The notes: generated from the letters alone by a model not told the origin. 7,032 bases of DNA from an uncultured Oscillibacter sp. (GCA_900544105.1 UQUC01000090.1:1-7032); one strand, 5' to 3'; shown: positions 1-5,858, counted from the first letter of the stretch. Numbers and translations: made by a program.

Positions 1-488
1 TCGCAGAAGGTCTCCCGGACGGCCTTGGAGCAGCCCTCGTCCATGGTGAAGCGGGCGCGGCTCCAGTCGCAGGAAACGCCCATCTTCTTCTGCTGCTGGA
101 CGATGCGGTTGCCGTATTCCTCCTTCCACTTCCAGACCCGCTCCAGGAACTTCTCCCGGCCCAGGTCATAGCGGGTCTTGCCCTCCTTGACGCGCAGTTC
201 TTCTTCCACCTTGATCTGGGTGGCGATGCCGGCGTGGTCGGTGCCGGGGACCCAGAGGGCGGCGTAGCCCTGCATCCGCTTGAAGCGGGTCAGGATGTCC
301 TGCAAGGTGCAGTCCAGCGCGTGACCCATATGGAGCTGGCCGGTGACATTGGGGGGCGGCATGACAATGGAGAAGGGCTTCTTCTTGGAGTCCTCCACGC
401 CCTTGAAGCAGTCATGATCCTCCCACATCTGATAGATGCGGGACTCCACCTGCTGGGGCTCATACACCTTTGGCAGTTCTTTGTTCAT
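1..488 (-). CDS. valS: Valyl-tRNA synthetase, N-terminal part (cut by window edge)
   Basis: Class I aminoacyl-tRNA synthetase that charges tRNA-Val with valine in the cytoplasm. About 162 N-terminal residues are present; the family is usually close to 880 residues, so the editing domain, KMSKS loop and anticodon-binding domain lie off the left edge. Seen directly: the [15 protein letters not shown] block, with the HIGH-type signature HMGH at residues 53-56, then [13 protein letters not shown], which is characteristic of ValRS. The ATG at 488 is preceded by AGGAGAG seven bases upstream, and the protein begins [15 protein letters not shown], a normal ValRS N-terminus. Expression should be controlled by the valine T-box leader immediately upstream. 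No frame disruption is seen. LeuRS and IleRS are less likely because the motif context and the GUC specifier both point to valine. Confidence 0.97.
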   Translation of the reverse strand, partial: MNKELPKVYEPQQVESRIYQMWEDHDCFKGVEDSKKKPFSIVMPPPNVTGQLHMGHALDCTLQDILTRFKRMQGYAALWVPGTDHAGIATQIKVEEELRVKEGKTRYDLGREKFLERVWKWKEEYGNRIVQQQKKMGVSCDWSRARFTMDEGCSKAVRETFC

Positions 489-535
489 TGAAACTCTCCT
501 TTATTTCACGGTCTTACCAGATTTTGAAAACAAAA

Positions 536-561
536 CGCCCTGAGCCATAAGGCTCAGGGCG
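536..561 (-). terminator. T-box leader intrinsic terminator
   Basis: An 11-bp perfect, GC-rich hairpin (CGCCCTGAGCC / GGCTCAGGGCG, 4-nt loop) is followed on the minus strand by TTTTGTTTTC. It is the regulated terminator of the valine T-box and probably also the first strong terminator met by transcripts coming from sigE. Confidence 0.9.
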
Positions 562-670
562 AACAAAAGTCCGTGGTACCACCTGGATTCCACGCAAAGC
601 GCGTGACACTTACCGTCTGTAACGGGACACCCGTCCGGCTTACTGGACTTCAGCACGGCCGCTCGGCGGC

Positions 671-673
671 GAC
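671..673 (-). promoter_or_regulatory. T-box specifier codon GUC (valine)
   Basis: GTC on the minus strand lies directly after GTGAA and before G, matching the GAA-NNN-purine context of T-box specifier loops such as glyQS. It predicts recognition by tRNA-Val with anticodon GAC, in agreement with the downstream valS. Confidence 0.8.
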
Positions 674-768
674 TTCACTGACCGTCCGGTAGGGCTTGCA
701 CCGTCCGCCCTCTCTCTTGACCGTTAATATCAGCTACTACTCCGCTTCTCAGCGTTTGAACGGAACTC

Positions 769-797
769 ATTATACGATAGCTTTTGTGCTTTGTCAA
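769..797 (-). promoter_or_regulatory. Sigma-A promoter of the valS leader
   Basis: On the minus strand a consensus -35 TTGACA (797-792) and a consensus -10 TATAAT (774-769) are separated by exactly 17 bp. The start point would be near 762, at the beginning of T-box stem I. The -35 begins one base beyond the sigE stop codon (801-799), so promoter and upstream gene are almost contiguous. Confidence 0.92.
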
Positions 798-798
798 C

Positions 799-1494
799 CT
801 AAGAAAGCCGCAGAATTTCCTTTTTCAGCCGTTGGATGATGCGCTTTTCCAGTCGGGAAATGTAGCTTTGAGAAATTCCCAGCCGGTCGGCCACCTCCTT
901 CTGGGTCTGCTCCTTTCCCCCGCCCAAGCCGAACCGCAGAGTGATGATCTCCCGCTCCCGTGGCGAAAGGGTATCCAGCGCCGACGCCAGCAGGCTCAGA
1001 TCCACATCGTCCTCCAGAGGCCGCATGACTACATCCGCCTCGGTACCCAGCACGTCGGAGAGCAGCAGTTCATTACCGTCATAGTCCGTGTTCAGCGGCT
1101 CGTCGAAGGAGACCTCCACCCGCCGTCCCGCGTTTTTCCGCAGAAACATCAATATTTCGTTTTCGATGCACCGGGAGGCGTAAGTGGCCAGCTTGATGTT
1201 CTTGTCCGTCCGGTAGGTGCCCACGGCCTTGATGAGACCGATCGTGCCGATGGAAATGAGATCCTCGATGTTGATGCCCGTATTCTCGAACCGGCGGGCG
1301 ATGTACACCACCAAACGCAGGTTATGCTCGATCAGCTCCTGTCGGGCTGCCTCCTCTCCCAAGCGGCTCAACAGCTCCGTCTCCCGCTCCCGGCTCAGCG
1401 GCGGCGGCAGTGTATCGCTGCCGCCGATGTAATGCAGCTCCGGCTCCCGGCACAATCCCAGACGGCACAGCAGCCGCCGCAGCCATTCTCCCAT
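799..1494 (-). CDS. sigE: RNA polymerase sporulation sigma factor SigE (pro-form)
   Basis: Sigma factor that directs early mother-cell gene expression during sporulation. It is made as an inactive precursor and trimmed by SpoIIGA at the septum. Seen: 231 aa, close to the usual ~239; an N-terminal basic/hydrophobic pro-sequence ending at residues 21-22 ([15 protein letters not shown]), so cleavage by analogy falls near H21/Y22; sigma-70 region 2 at about 53-123 ([39 protein letters not shown]); and region 4 with its helix-turn-helix at about 197-225 ([20 protein letters not shown]). The pro-sequence is about 6 residues shorter than in B. subtilis. The ATG at 1494 has AAGGGAG eight bases upstream. 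It is co-transcribed with spoIIGA and its start lies inside the spoIIGA frame. In many clostridia sigG follows; here valS does. Confidence 0.97.
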   Translation of the reverse strand: MGEWLRRLLCRLGLCREPELHYIGGSDTLPPPLSRERETELLSRLGEEAARQELIEHNLRLVVYIARRFENTGINIEDLISIGTIGLIKAVGTYRTDKNIKLATYASRCIENEILMFLRKNAGRRVEVSFDEPLNTDYDGNELLLSDVLGTEADVVMRPLEDDVDLSLLASALDTLSPREREIITLRFGLGGGKEQTQKEVADRLGISQSYISRLEKRIIQRLKKEILRLS

Positions 1495-2332
1495 GATTTC
1501 TTCTCCCTTCCCCGCCCCACAAAGCGGTATATCCGCCTCCCAACTCCGTATCCGTCAGGGCGATCCGCAAATTCGGATAACGAACGCCGCCGATCTCCGT
1601 CCAATCGCTGCTCACGCTGACCAGCAGCCCACCCCCCGCTGCCGTCCGCACCGGCAAAAGCTGGGGCCGCAGCTTTGGAAAGCGCTGGCGCAGCAAAGGC
1701 AATGCCTCTGACGGCGGACGGTGCTGAATGGCCACCGCAAGCTGCGGAAACCGGGACAGCTCCGCCGTCAGGACCGGTTCCCCGGCGGTGTCCCGCAGGC
1801 TATTGCCCGTGTCCAGCAATGCGGTGAGGGCCACTGTTTGCCCCAGCAGGCACACCGTCACCGGCAGACACTCCCCCCGGATACCGTGGGCGGCCGCCGC
1901 CCGAAAGATCACCGTCAGCAGCAGGTAGACCCCTGACGCGGAAAGCAGCAGCGTTTTTCCGTTGACATTTGTATAGAAAATTCCCCGGGCGTTGGGAACG
2001 TGCTGCCCCGCCAACAGTCCGAGGGCCAGGACCGTCCCCGCCAAGGCGCAGGCGATGGCGACGGTCAGCAGCGTCAACCGGAGGAAATGGGTCTCCCGGC
2101 CAAAGGCGATGAGGGCCAGCAGCAGCCCCACCCCCGCTTTTGCCAGTGTTTCCGTGAGAAAGCCCCCGCCGGGGAGGAACACCGCCGCGGCATACAACCC
2201 GCCCAGCACTCCGCAGAGGAGGTAACGCCGGCGGCGCAGAGGGATCCCCGCCAGCCGTGCCGTAGAGAGAAACAGCAGGTAGTCCAGCAGGGCGTTGAAC
2301 AGAAACACACTGTCCAGATACACCACCGTCAT
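1322..2332 (-). CDS. spoIIGA: Sigma-E processing peptidase SpoIIGA (C-terminal end uncertain)
   Basis: Membrane-embedded aspartic-type protease (Peptidase_U4 family) that removes the SigE pro-sequence after asymmetric septation. Seen: about five hydrophobic segments in residues 4-145, then a soluble domain with the catalytic signature ALLDTGNSL (Asp174 of DTGN) and a C-terminal GGYTALWGG segment at about 265-274, near where the family usually ends. The ATG at 2332 follows GAGAGGGGGG at good spacing. Oddity: there is no stop before sigE. The frame continues 57 codons into sigE (residues 280-336), giving an Ala/Gly/Arg-rich tail that looks like an off-frame reading of sigE rather than a conserved domain. 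The predicted 336 aa exceeds the ~309 of B. subtilis. Function is secure from the DTGN motif, topology and sigE neighbour; the exact C-terminus is not. Confidence 0.93.
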   Translation of the reverse strand: MTVVYLDSVFLFNALLDYLLFLSTARLAGIPLRRRRYLLCGVLGGLYAAAVFLPGGGFLTETLAKAGVGLLLALIAFGRETHFLRLTLLTVAIACALAGTVLALGLLAGQHVPNARGIFYTNVNGKTLLLSASGVYLLLTVIFRAAAAHGIRGECLPVTVCLLGQTVALTALLDTGNSLRDTAGEPVLTAELSRFPQLAVAIQHRPPSEALPLLRQRFPKLRPQLLPVRTAAGGGLLVSVSSDWTEIGGVRYPNLRIALTDTELGGGYTALWGGEGRRNHGRMAAAAAVPSGIVPGAGAALHRRQRYTAAAAEPGAGDGAVEPLGRGGSPTGADRA

Positions 2333-2348
2333 ACGGTCCCCCCTCTCA

Positions 2349-2389
2349 CAAGGAGATTATAAGCCGGGCCGTTCCGAAAAAAGGTCGAA
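2349..2389 (-). promoter_or_regulatory. Probable Spo0A-dependent promoter of spoIIGA-sigE
   Basis: On the minus strand a perfect -10 TATAAT lies at 2361-2356, with no recognisable TTGACA at 17 bp (the bases there read CCTTTT). Upstream, read on the plus strand, are GGTCGAA (2383-2389) and TTCCGAA (2372-2378). Each matches the Spo0A box TGNCGAA at 6 of 7 positions, and they lie 11 bp apart in the same orientation. They would cover about -23 to -40 from a start near 2349. A good -10, a missing -35 and 0A boxes over the -35 region match the logic of the B. subtilis spoIIG promoter. The -10 is seen; Spo0A control is inference. Confidence 0.6.
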
Positions 2390-2425
2390 AGAAAGCCCGG
2401 CGGACAAGAAAGCTGTCCGCCGGGC
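2371..2425 (-). terminator. Intrinsic terminator of the DUF951/miniprotein transcript
   Basis: A perfect 12-bp stem (GCCCGGCGGACA, 2395-2406, with TGTCCGCCGGGC, 2414-2425; 7-nt loop) is followed on the minus strand by TTTCTTTCGACCTTTTTT. It lies 12 bases after the miniprotein stop. Its T-rich tail overlaps the candidate Spo0A sites of the spoIIGA promoter. Confidence 0.88.
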
Positions 2426-2437
2426 AAATGAGGCGCT

Positions 2438-2536
2438 TTATACCATCAGCAGAGCGCTGATACCGGTAGCCGCCAGGCCAAAGACCAATACGCCCACCAG
2501 AATCAGGGCAATGATACGGGTCCGCTTCGGAGTCAT
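2438..2536 (-). CDS. 32-aa single-span membrane miniprotein, function unknown
   Basis: A very small open frame with strong translation signals: ATG at 2536, AGGAGG nine bases upstream, and stop TAA at 2440-2438, directly before the terminator. It encodes 32 residues: a basic N-terminus (MTPKRTR) and one continuous hydrophobic segment from about residue 8 to 32 (IIALILVGVLVFGLAATG, then SALLMV). This predicts a single-pass membrane protein with its positive end in the cytoplasm. Its start codon overlaps the stop of the DUF951 gene (ATGA), implying translational coupling. The layout (short basic start plus one span) resembles miniproteins such as Prli42, but homology is not claimed. No catalytic residues are present. 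Confidence 0.72.
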   Translation of the reverse strand: MTPKRTRIIALILVGVLVFGLAATGISALLMV

Positions 2537-2742
2537 TTCCGGATCCCTCCTTTTACATCCCCGTCGGCGGGGAGAATTTTTTTGATGCTCTTTTCTACCT
2601 TGGACCGGGGCAGCATCAGCTCATGGCCGCAGCCAAGGCACTTCAGCTTGATGTCCATGCCCACCCGTGTGATTTCCCATTGCTTGGAGCCGCAGGGGTG
2701 TGTCTTTTTCAATTCTACAACGTCTTTTATACGCAGATCCAT
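2533..2742 (-). CDS. DUF951 family small protein (zinc-ribbon-like)
   Basis: Small cytoplasmic protein of the DUF951 family (YyzM-like), biochemical role unknown. Seen: 69 aa, with the family hallmarks VVELKKTHPCGSKQWEI, RVGMDIKLKCLGCGHELMLP and RSKVEKSIKKIL. The Cys of HPCG with the CLGC pair suggests a metal- or nucleic-acid-binding fold, which is inference. The ATG at 2742 is chosen because AGGAGG lies seven bases upstream; a GTG 18 bp further upstream would place the ribosome binding site inside the coding region. It is the first gene of a two-gene unit, its TGA overlapping the ATG of the membrane miniprotein, and it is divergent from the S1-domain gene. The tail after KKILPADGDVKGG is slightly longer than usual. 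Confidence 0.9.
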   Translation of the reverse strand: MDLRIKDVVELKKTHPCGSKQWEITRVGMDIKLKCLGCGHELMLPRSKVEKSIKKILPADGDVKGGIRK

Positions 2743-2813
2743 AAAAGGGCCTCCTGTCACCGCTGCGGCGAAGCCGCATAAGGTGGAATATCAAAGAAAA
2801 GGATGTGATCCGT

Positions 2814-3746
2814 ATGCCGGAAAACAGAGGTTACTTACCGGAAGGGCTGTCCGCCCCGCCGTTATACACGCTGGAAATGCTGCGCCGCGCCGTGAGCGAC
2901 GGTACCATACTGGAGGGGACCGTCCAGCGGTGCGATGGGGACTTGAACCTGTACTTACAGCTTGGGAGCATTTCCGCGAAAATTCCCAGAGAGGAAGTCA
3001 CCGCCCCGTGGATCAGTGGCGCTGACCGGGAGATCGCCGTTTTATCAAGGGTCGGAAAGCAGGTCTGTTTTACGGTGGAATCCCTCTCCGCCGATGCAAA
3101 GGGTGCGCCGATGGCCCTGCTCTCCCGTCGGAAGGTCCAGGAACAGGCTATGGAGGAAATGCGCCGCAGTCTGAAGCCGGGAGCCGTGGTGGTGGGAAAG
3201 GTGGTACGCATGGAGCCCTTCGGGGCCTTCGTGGACATTGGCCGGGGCATCGTAGCTCTGCTGCCCACGGAGTACATCTCCGCCGCCCGCATCCGCCATC
3301 CCAAGGAGCGGTTCCGGGCAGGGCAGAAAATTCTGGCGATCGTCAAGGTCTTTGACCGGGAAAATCGGCGGATCACCCTGACCCACAAGGAGCTGTTAGG
3401 CACCTGGCTGGAAAACGCCAGCCGCTTTTCCGAGGGGGACACGGTGCGGGGCACTGTCCGGGGCGTTATGGACTACGGCTGCTTTGTGGAACTGGCCCCC
3501 AACCTCTCCGGCCTCACCGACCAGCGGAAGGATCTGCGGGAGGGGGACGGGGTCTCCGTCACCATCCGCTCCATCCGCCCGGAGCGCATGAAGATCAAAT
3601 TGCAGGTCATTGAAACGCTGCCGCCCACGGAGCCGCCGGAAACGCTGCCCTACTGGATCACCGATGGGGTGCTGGACCGCTGGATCTACTCCCCCGCCAA
3701 CTGTGAGCGGTCCCCGGTGGTCACGGAATTCACTGAGATTCCTTGA
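2814..3746 (+). CDS. S1 RNA-binding domain protein (ribosomal protein S1-like)
   Basis: RNA-binding protein of the short, clostridial S1-like type, 310 aa; it probably binds mRNA or the ribosome. Three OB-fold S1 repeats can be traced. The first, degenerate, lies at about 30-107 (TILEGTVQRCDGDLNLYLQ). The second, canonical, lies at about 121-193 (PGAVVVGKVVRMEPFGAFVD, ITLTHKELLGTW). The third, shorter, lies at about 205-268 (GDTVRGTVRGVMDYGCFVEL). A conserved-looking tail follows (YWITDGVLDRWIYSP). True S1 proteins of proteobacteria have six repeats, so rpsA is not assigned. The ATG at 2814 has AAAAGGA about ten bases upstream; a GTG at 2805 is possible but sits on that site. The final 17 bases overlap the convergent rarA. 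No clear terminator or promoter is visible. Confidence 0.88.
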   Translation: MPENRGYLPEGLSAPPLYTLEMLRRAVSDGTILEGTVQRCDGDLNLYLQLGSISAKIPREEVTAPWISGADREIAVLSRVGKQVCFTVESLSADAKGAPMALLSRRKVQEQAMEEMRRSLKPGAVVVGKVVRMEPFGAFVDIGRGIVALLPTEYISAARIRHPKERFRAGQKILAIVKVFDRENRRITLTHKELLGTWLENASRFSEGDTVRGTVRGVMDYGCFVELAPNLSGLTDQRKDLREGDGVSVTIRSIRPERMKIKLQVIETLPPTEPPETLPYWITDGVLDRWIYSPANCERSPVVTEFTEIP

Positions 3747-4995
3747 TCTTCTCCCAATAGTTTTTCGCGGCCTGCTCGGTCTTGTTGTCGCCGTAGTGAT
3801 AATAGTGGGCGTTTTTGATGGCGTCCGGCAAATACTGCTGCCGGACCCAGTGGTGGCCGTAGTTATGGGGATACTTATAGCCCTGTTCTCGCTCCAATCC
3901 GGCGGAATCGGCGTGAACGTTCTGCAATTCCCTTGGCACATCGCCCCCCCGTCCCGCTTTCACATCCGCCCACGCGGACATGATGCCGGTGCAGACGCTG
4001 TTGGACTTAGGGGCCGTGGCAAGCAGGATCGCAGCCTGCGCCAAGGGAAGCTGCGCCTCCGGCAGACCAAGCTGCATGGCGGTATCCACACAGGACTTTA
4101 CAATGGTGATGGCCTGCGGGTAGGCAAGGCCCACGTCCTCACTGGCGGCGCACAGCAGGCGGCGGCAGGGAGTGATAAGATCCCCGGCCTCCAGAAAGCG
4201 GGCCAGATAGTGCAGCGCCGCGTCCGGGTCGCTGCCCCGGATGGACTTATGGAGGGCAGAAGCGGCGTCATACATGGCATCACCGCCCCGGTCGTACCGC
4301 ATGGCGCTGCGCTGGGCCAATGCTTTGGCATCCGCCTCCGTCAGCAGCAGCGTTCCGTCCTTAGGAACCGCCGCCTCGCAGAGCAGCTCCACGGCGTTGA
4401 TGGACTTCCGCACATCGCCGCCGCAGCCCTGAGCCACCAGCGCCGGGACCTCCGGCTCCCATGTCAGGGGCAGGGGCGTCCGGGTCTTCATGACCTCCAA
4501 GGCCCGAAGCACCGCCGGGCGGATCTCCTCCGCCGGGACGGATTTGAACTCAAACACACTGCTGCGGGAAAGCAGTGCGTTATACACATAGAAAAAGGGA
4601 TTTTCCGTGGTGGAGGCGATGAGGGTCAGGGACCCGTTCTCCATAAATTCCAACAGGCTTTGCTGCTGCTTTTTGTTGAAATACTGGATCTCGTCCAGAT
4701 ACAGCAGGATGCCGCCGGGGGCCAGCAGCGTCCCCACATCCGCGATGATGTCCTTCACGTCCTGCAAGGACGCCGTGGTAGCGTTCAGGCGGTACAGGGT
4801 CTTGTGGGTCTTTTCCGCGATGATGTTGGCCACGGTGGTCTTACCGGTGCCAGAGGGACCATAGAACACCATGTTGGCATCGGTCCCAGCGTCGATCAGG
4901 CGGCGCAGAACACCGCCGGGAGCCAATAAATGCCGCTGGCCCACAACTTCATCCAGCGTTTTCGGACGGATCTCGTCCGCTAAAGGCCTGTGCAT
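3730..4995 (-). CDS. rarA: Replication-associated recombination protein A (RarA/MgsA AAA+ ATPase)
   Basis: AAA+ ATPase of the clamp-loader-like RarA/Mgs1/WRNIP1 family, which acts at stalled replication forks. Seen in the 421-aa product: RPKTLDEVVGQRHLL at 10-24; Walker A GPSGTGKTT at 46-54; Walker B ILLYLDEIQYFNKKQQQ with D101/E102; sensor-1 region LIASTTENPFF around 125-135; an arginine-finger candidate ALLSRSSVF (R144); GGDVRKSINAVE for sensor 2 near 200; and the C-terminal family region (DAALHYLARFLEAGDLITPCRRL, QGYKYPHNYGHHW). The family usually has DE(V/I)HRFNK; DEIQYFNK is a mild variant. The ATG at 4995 follows AAGGGAGGG by five bases; an in-frame TTG at 5016 would put that site inside the gene. 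Divergent from nth, convergent with the S1 gene. Confidence 0.95.
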   Translation of the reverse strand: MHRPLADEIRPKTLDEVVGQRHLLAPGGVLRRLIDAGTDANMVFYGPSGTGKTTVANIIAEKTHKTLYRLNATTASLQDVKDIIADVGTLLAPGGILLYLDEIQYFNKKQQQSLLEFMENGSLTLIASTTENPFFYVYNALLSRSSVFEFKSVPAEEIRPAVLRALEVMKTRTPLPLTWEPEVPALVAQGCGGDVRKSINAVELLCEAAVPKDGTLLLTEADAKALAQRSAMRYDRGGDAMYDAASALHKSIRGSDPDAALHYLARFLEAGDLITPCRRLLCAASEDVGLAYPQAITIVKSCVDTAMQLGLPEAQLPLAQAAILLATAPKSNSVCTGIMSAWADVKAGRGGDVPRELQNVHADSAGLEREQGYKYPHNYGHHWVRQQYLPDAIKNAHYYHYGDNKTEQAAKNYWEKIKESQ

Positions 4996-5029
4996 AGCGT
5001 CCCTCCCTTCTGTCAAATGCTGAAATTGT

Positions 5030-5038
5030 ATTATAGCA
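5030..5038 (-). promoter_or_regulatory. Extended -10 promoter of rarA
   Basis: TGCTATAAT on the minus strand (5038-5030) is a perfect extended -10 element, 35 bp before the rarA start codon. The -35 region is poor, as is usual for extended -10 promoters. The left arm of a 7-bp inverted repeat (5033-5039 / 5053-5059) overlaps it. Confidence 0.75.
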
Positions 5039-5090
5039 TAACTGCCCGGAAAATGCTATGATTTTTTCTCTTTCATTCCCACAGAATTCG

Positions 5091-5099
5091 TGATAAAAT
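5091..5099 (+). promoter_or_regulatory. Probable extended -10 promoter of nth
   Basis: TGATAAAAT on the plus strand (TG, one base, TAAAAT) is a one-mismatch extended -10, 30 bp before the nth start codon, in an A+T-rich gap. TTTCAT, 17 bp upstream, is a weak -35. Confidence 0.5.
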
Positions 5100-5129
5100 A
5101 ACACCATTCTTGTACATAGGAGGTGCGCC

Positions 5130-5768
5130 ATGCGGTACAAGGCGTCCACCCTGCGGATCATCGAAAAATTGAAAGAGCTGTACCCGGAGGGGCTGTGTTC
5201 TCTGCAATACGAGAAAGATTATGAGCTGCTTTTCGCCGTGCGGCTGTCCGCCCAGTGCACCGACGCCCGGGTGAATCTGGTGACGCCAGCGCTGTTCGCC
5301 CGGTTTCCCACACTGGAAGCCTTCGCCGCGGCGGATTCCAAGGAGGTGGGCGAATGCATCCACTCCTGCGGGTTCTACAACGGAAAATCCAAGGATCTGG
5401 TGGCCTGCGCCCAGCAGCTTTTGGATCGGTTCGGCGGAAAGGTCCCCGACAATATGGAGGACCTCACCTCCCTCCCCGGCGTGGGTCGAAAAACCGCTAA
5501 TCTGATCCTGGGGGACGTGTACGGCCAGCCCTCCTATGTGTGCGACACCCACTGTATCCGCATCACCGGGCGTCTGGGCATCACCGACGGGTCCAAGGAC
5601 CCGGTAAAGGTGGAGCAGCAGCTTCGCAAGGCCATCCCCCCGGCGGAATCCGGGCTTTTCTGTCACCGGATGGTGCTTTTCGGCCGTGATGTGTGCACCG
5701 CCCGATCCCCCAAATGCGAGGACTGCCCCTTAAAAGTGGACTGCGCTCAGGGGAAAAAGCTGAAATGA
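5130..5768 (+). CDS. nth: Endonuclease III (DNA glycosylase/AP lyase)
   Basis: Base-excision-repair enzyme that removes oxidised pyrimidines and nicks the abasic site by beta-elimination. Seen in 212 aa (E. coli Nth is 211): LLSAQ-type substrate-pocket segment AVRLSAQCTD at 36-45; helix-hairpin-helix LPGVGRKTAN at 115-124 containing the catalytic Lys121; catalytic Asp139 in VCDTHCIR; and the [4Fe-4S] site with cysteines 189, 196, 199 and 205 in the exact C-X6-C-X2-C-X5-C spacing. All key residues are present, so the enzyme should be active. The ATG at 5130 is six bases after AGGAGG. It is divergent from rarA, placing two genome-maintenance genes back to back, and is followed at once by a strong terminator. 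MutY is excluded by length and by the Lys in the HhH region. Confidence 0.97.
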   Translation: MRYKASTLRIIEKLKELYPEGLCSLQYEKDYELLFAVRLSAQCTDARVNLVTPALFARFPTLEAFAAADSKEVGECIHSCGFYNGKSKDLVACAQQLLDRFGGKVPDNMEDLTSLPGVGRKTANLILGDVYGQPSYVCDTHCIRITGRLGITDGSKDPVKVEQQLRKAIPPAESGLFCHRMVLFGRDVCTARSPKCEDCPLKVDCAQGKKLK

Positions 5769-5773
5769 TGTAA

Positions 5774-5808
5774 AAATGTGTCTGCGGTTTTCGCAGGCAC
5801 ATTTTTTT
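5774..5808 (+). terminator. Intrinsic terminator of nth
   Basis: A stem of about 13 bp (AAATGTGTCTGCG, 5774-5786, with CGCAGGCACATTT, 5792-5804; one G-U pair, 5-nt loop) ends in a run of seven T (5802-5808). It starts 5 bases after the nth stop codon. Its 3' arm overlaps the candidate -35 of the next operon. Confidence 0.9.
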
Positions 5809-5825
5809 CGCGCCGTTCATATACT
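5797..5825 (+). promoter_or_regulatory. Candidate sigma-E (or sigma-K) promoter of the three-gene cassette
   Basis: GCACATT (5797-5803) matches the B. subtilis sigma-E -35 consensus KMATATT at 6 of 7 positions. CATATACT (5818-5825) matches the -10 CATACAHT at 7 of 8. The spacer is 14 bp, within the normal range. CATANNNT also suits sigma-K, with AC at 5799-5800 as its -35. TATACT at 5820-5825 could serve sigma-A, but the best -35 for it (GGCACA) is poor. Sporulation control is therefore a hypothesis from matching by eye. Confidence 0.4.
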
Positions 5826-5858
5826 GGTCTGAGACTGAGAGCATGGGAGGACACAGCC

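Larger units (their letters stand above)
522..762 (-). ncRNA. T-box riboswitch leader of valS (Val, GUC specifier)
   Basis: Untranslated leader that senses uncharged tRNA-Val and permits read-through into valS. Read on the minus strand: a stem I with the AGTA element (GGAGTAGTA), AGAGAG, and the apical GGTGCAAGCC; then GTGAA-GTC-G, in the position where T-boxes present their specifier, giving GUC (Val) at 673-671. Further along are CCCGTTACAG of the stem III region and the T-box sequence AGGTGGTACCACGG at 584-571. Its TGGT bulge would pair with an ACCA tRNA 3' end, fitting an A discriminator base. A terminator hairpin follows at 536-561. The 5' end is estimated from the promoter at 769-797. 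Specifier and downstream gene agree, which strongly supports the assignment. Confidence 0.95.

Noticed and set aside
784..1620. Plus-strand open frame of 278 codons antisense to sigE
   Set aside because: It is opposite sigE and the spoIIGA end, and its product has no recognisable domain. High G+C makes such shadow frames common.
2743..2760. GTG start of the DUF951 gene 18 bp upstream
   Set aside because: AGGAGG lies within those codons at ideal distance from the ATG at 2742, and DUF951 proteins normally begin just before the VELKK segment.
2764..2778. TGCGGC-GAA-GCCGCA hairpin between the DUF951 and S1 genes as a terminator
   Set aside because: There is no T-run on either strand, and it lies between two divergent starts, where no transcript should end. 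It could be a 5'-leader hairpin, but nothing more can be supported.
2743..2813. Promoters for the divergent DUF951 and S1 genes
   Set aside because: I looked on both strands and found only isolated hexamers (such as TTGATA on the minus strand) without a partner at proper spacing.
3610..4929. Plus-strand open frame of 439 codons antisense to rarA
   Set aside because: It lies almost wholly opposite the well-supported rarA, has low-complexity Gln/Arg/Gly composition without motifs, and has no ribosome binding site. It is a GC-rich shadow frame.
4996..5016. Upstream TTG start of rarA
   Set aside because: The seven extra codons encode the AAGGGAGGG ribosome binding site of the ATG at 4995.
5033..5073. 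Inverted repeat plus T-rich run as a plus-strand terminator
   Set aside because: The stem is only 7 bp, A+T-rich, with a 13-nt loop, and no plus-strand gene lies upstream that it could end.
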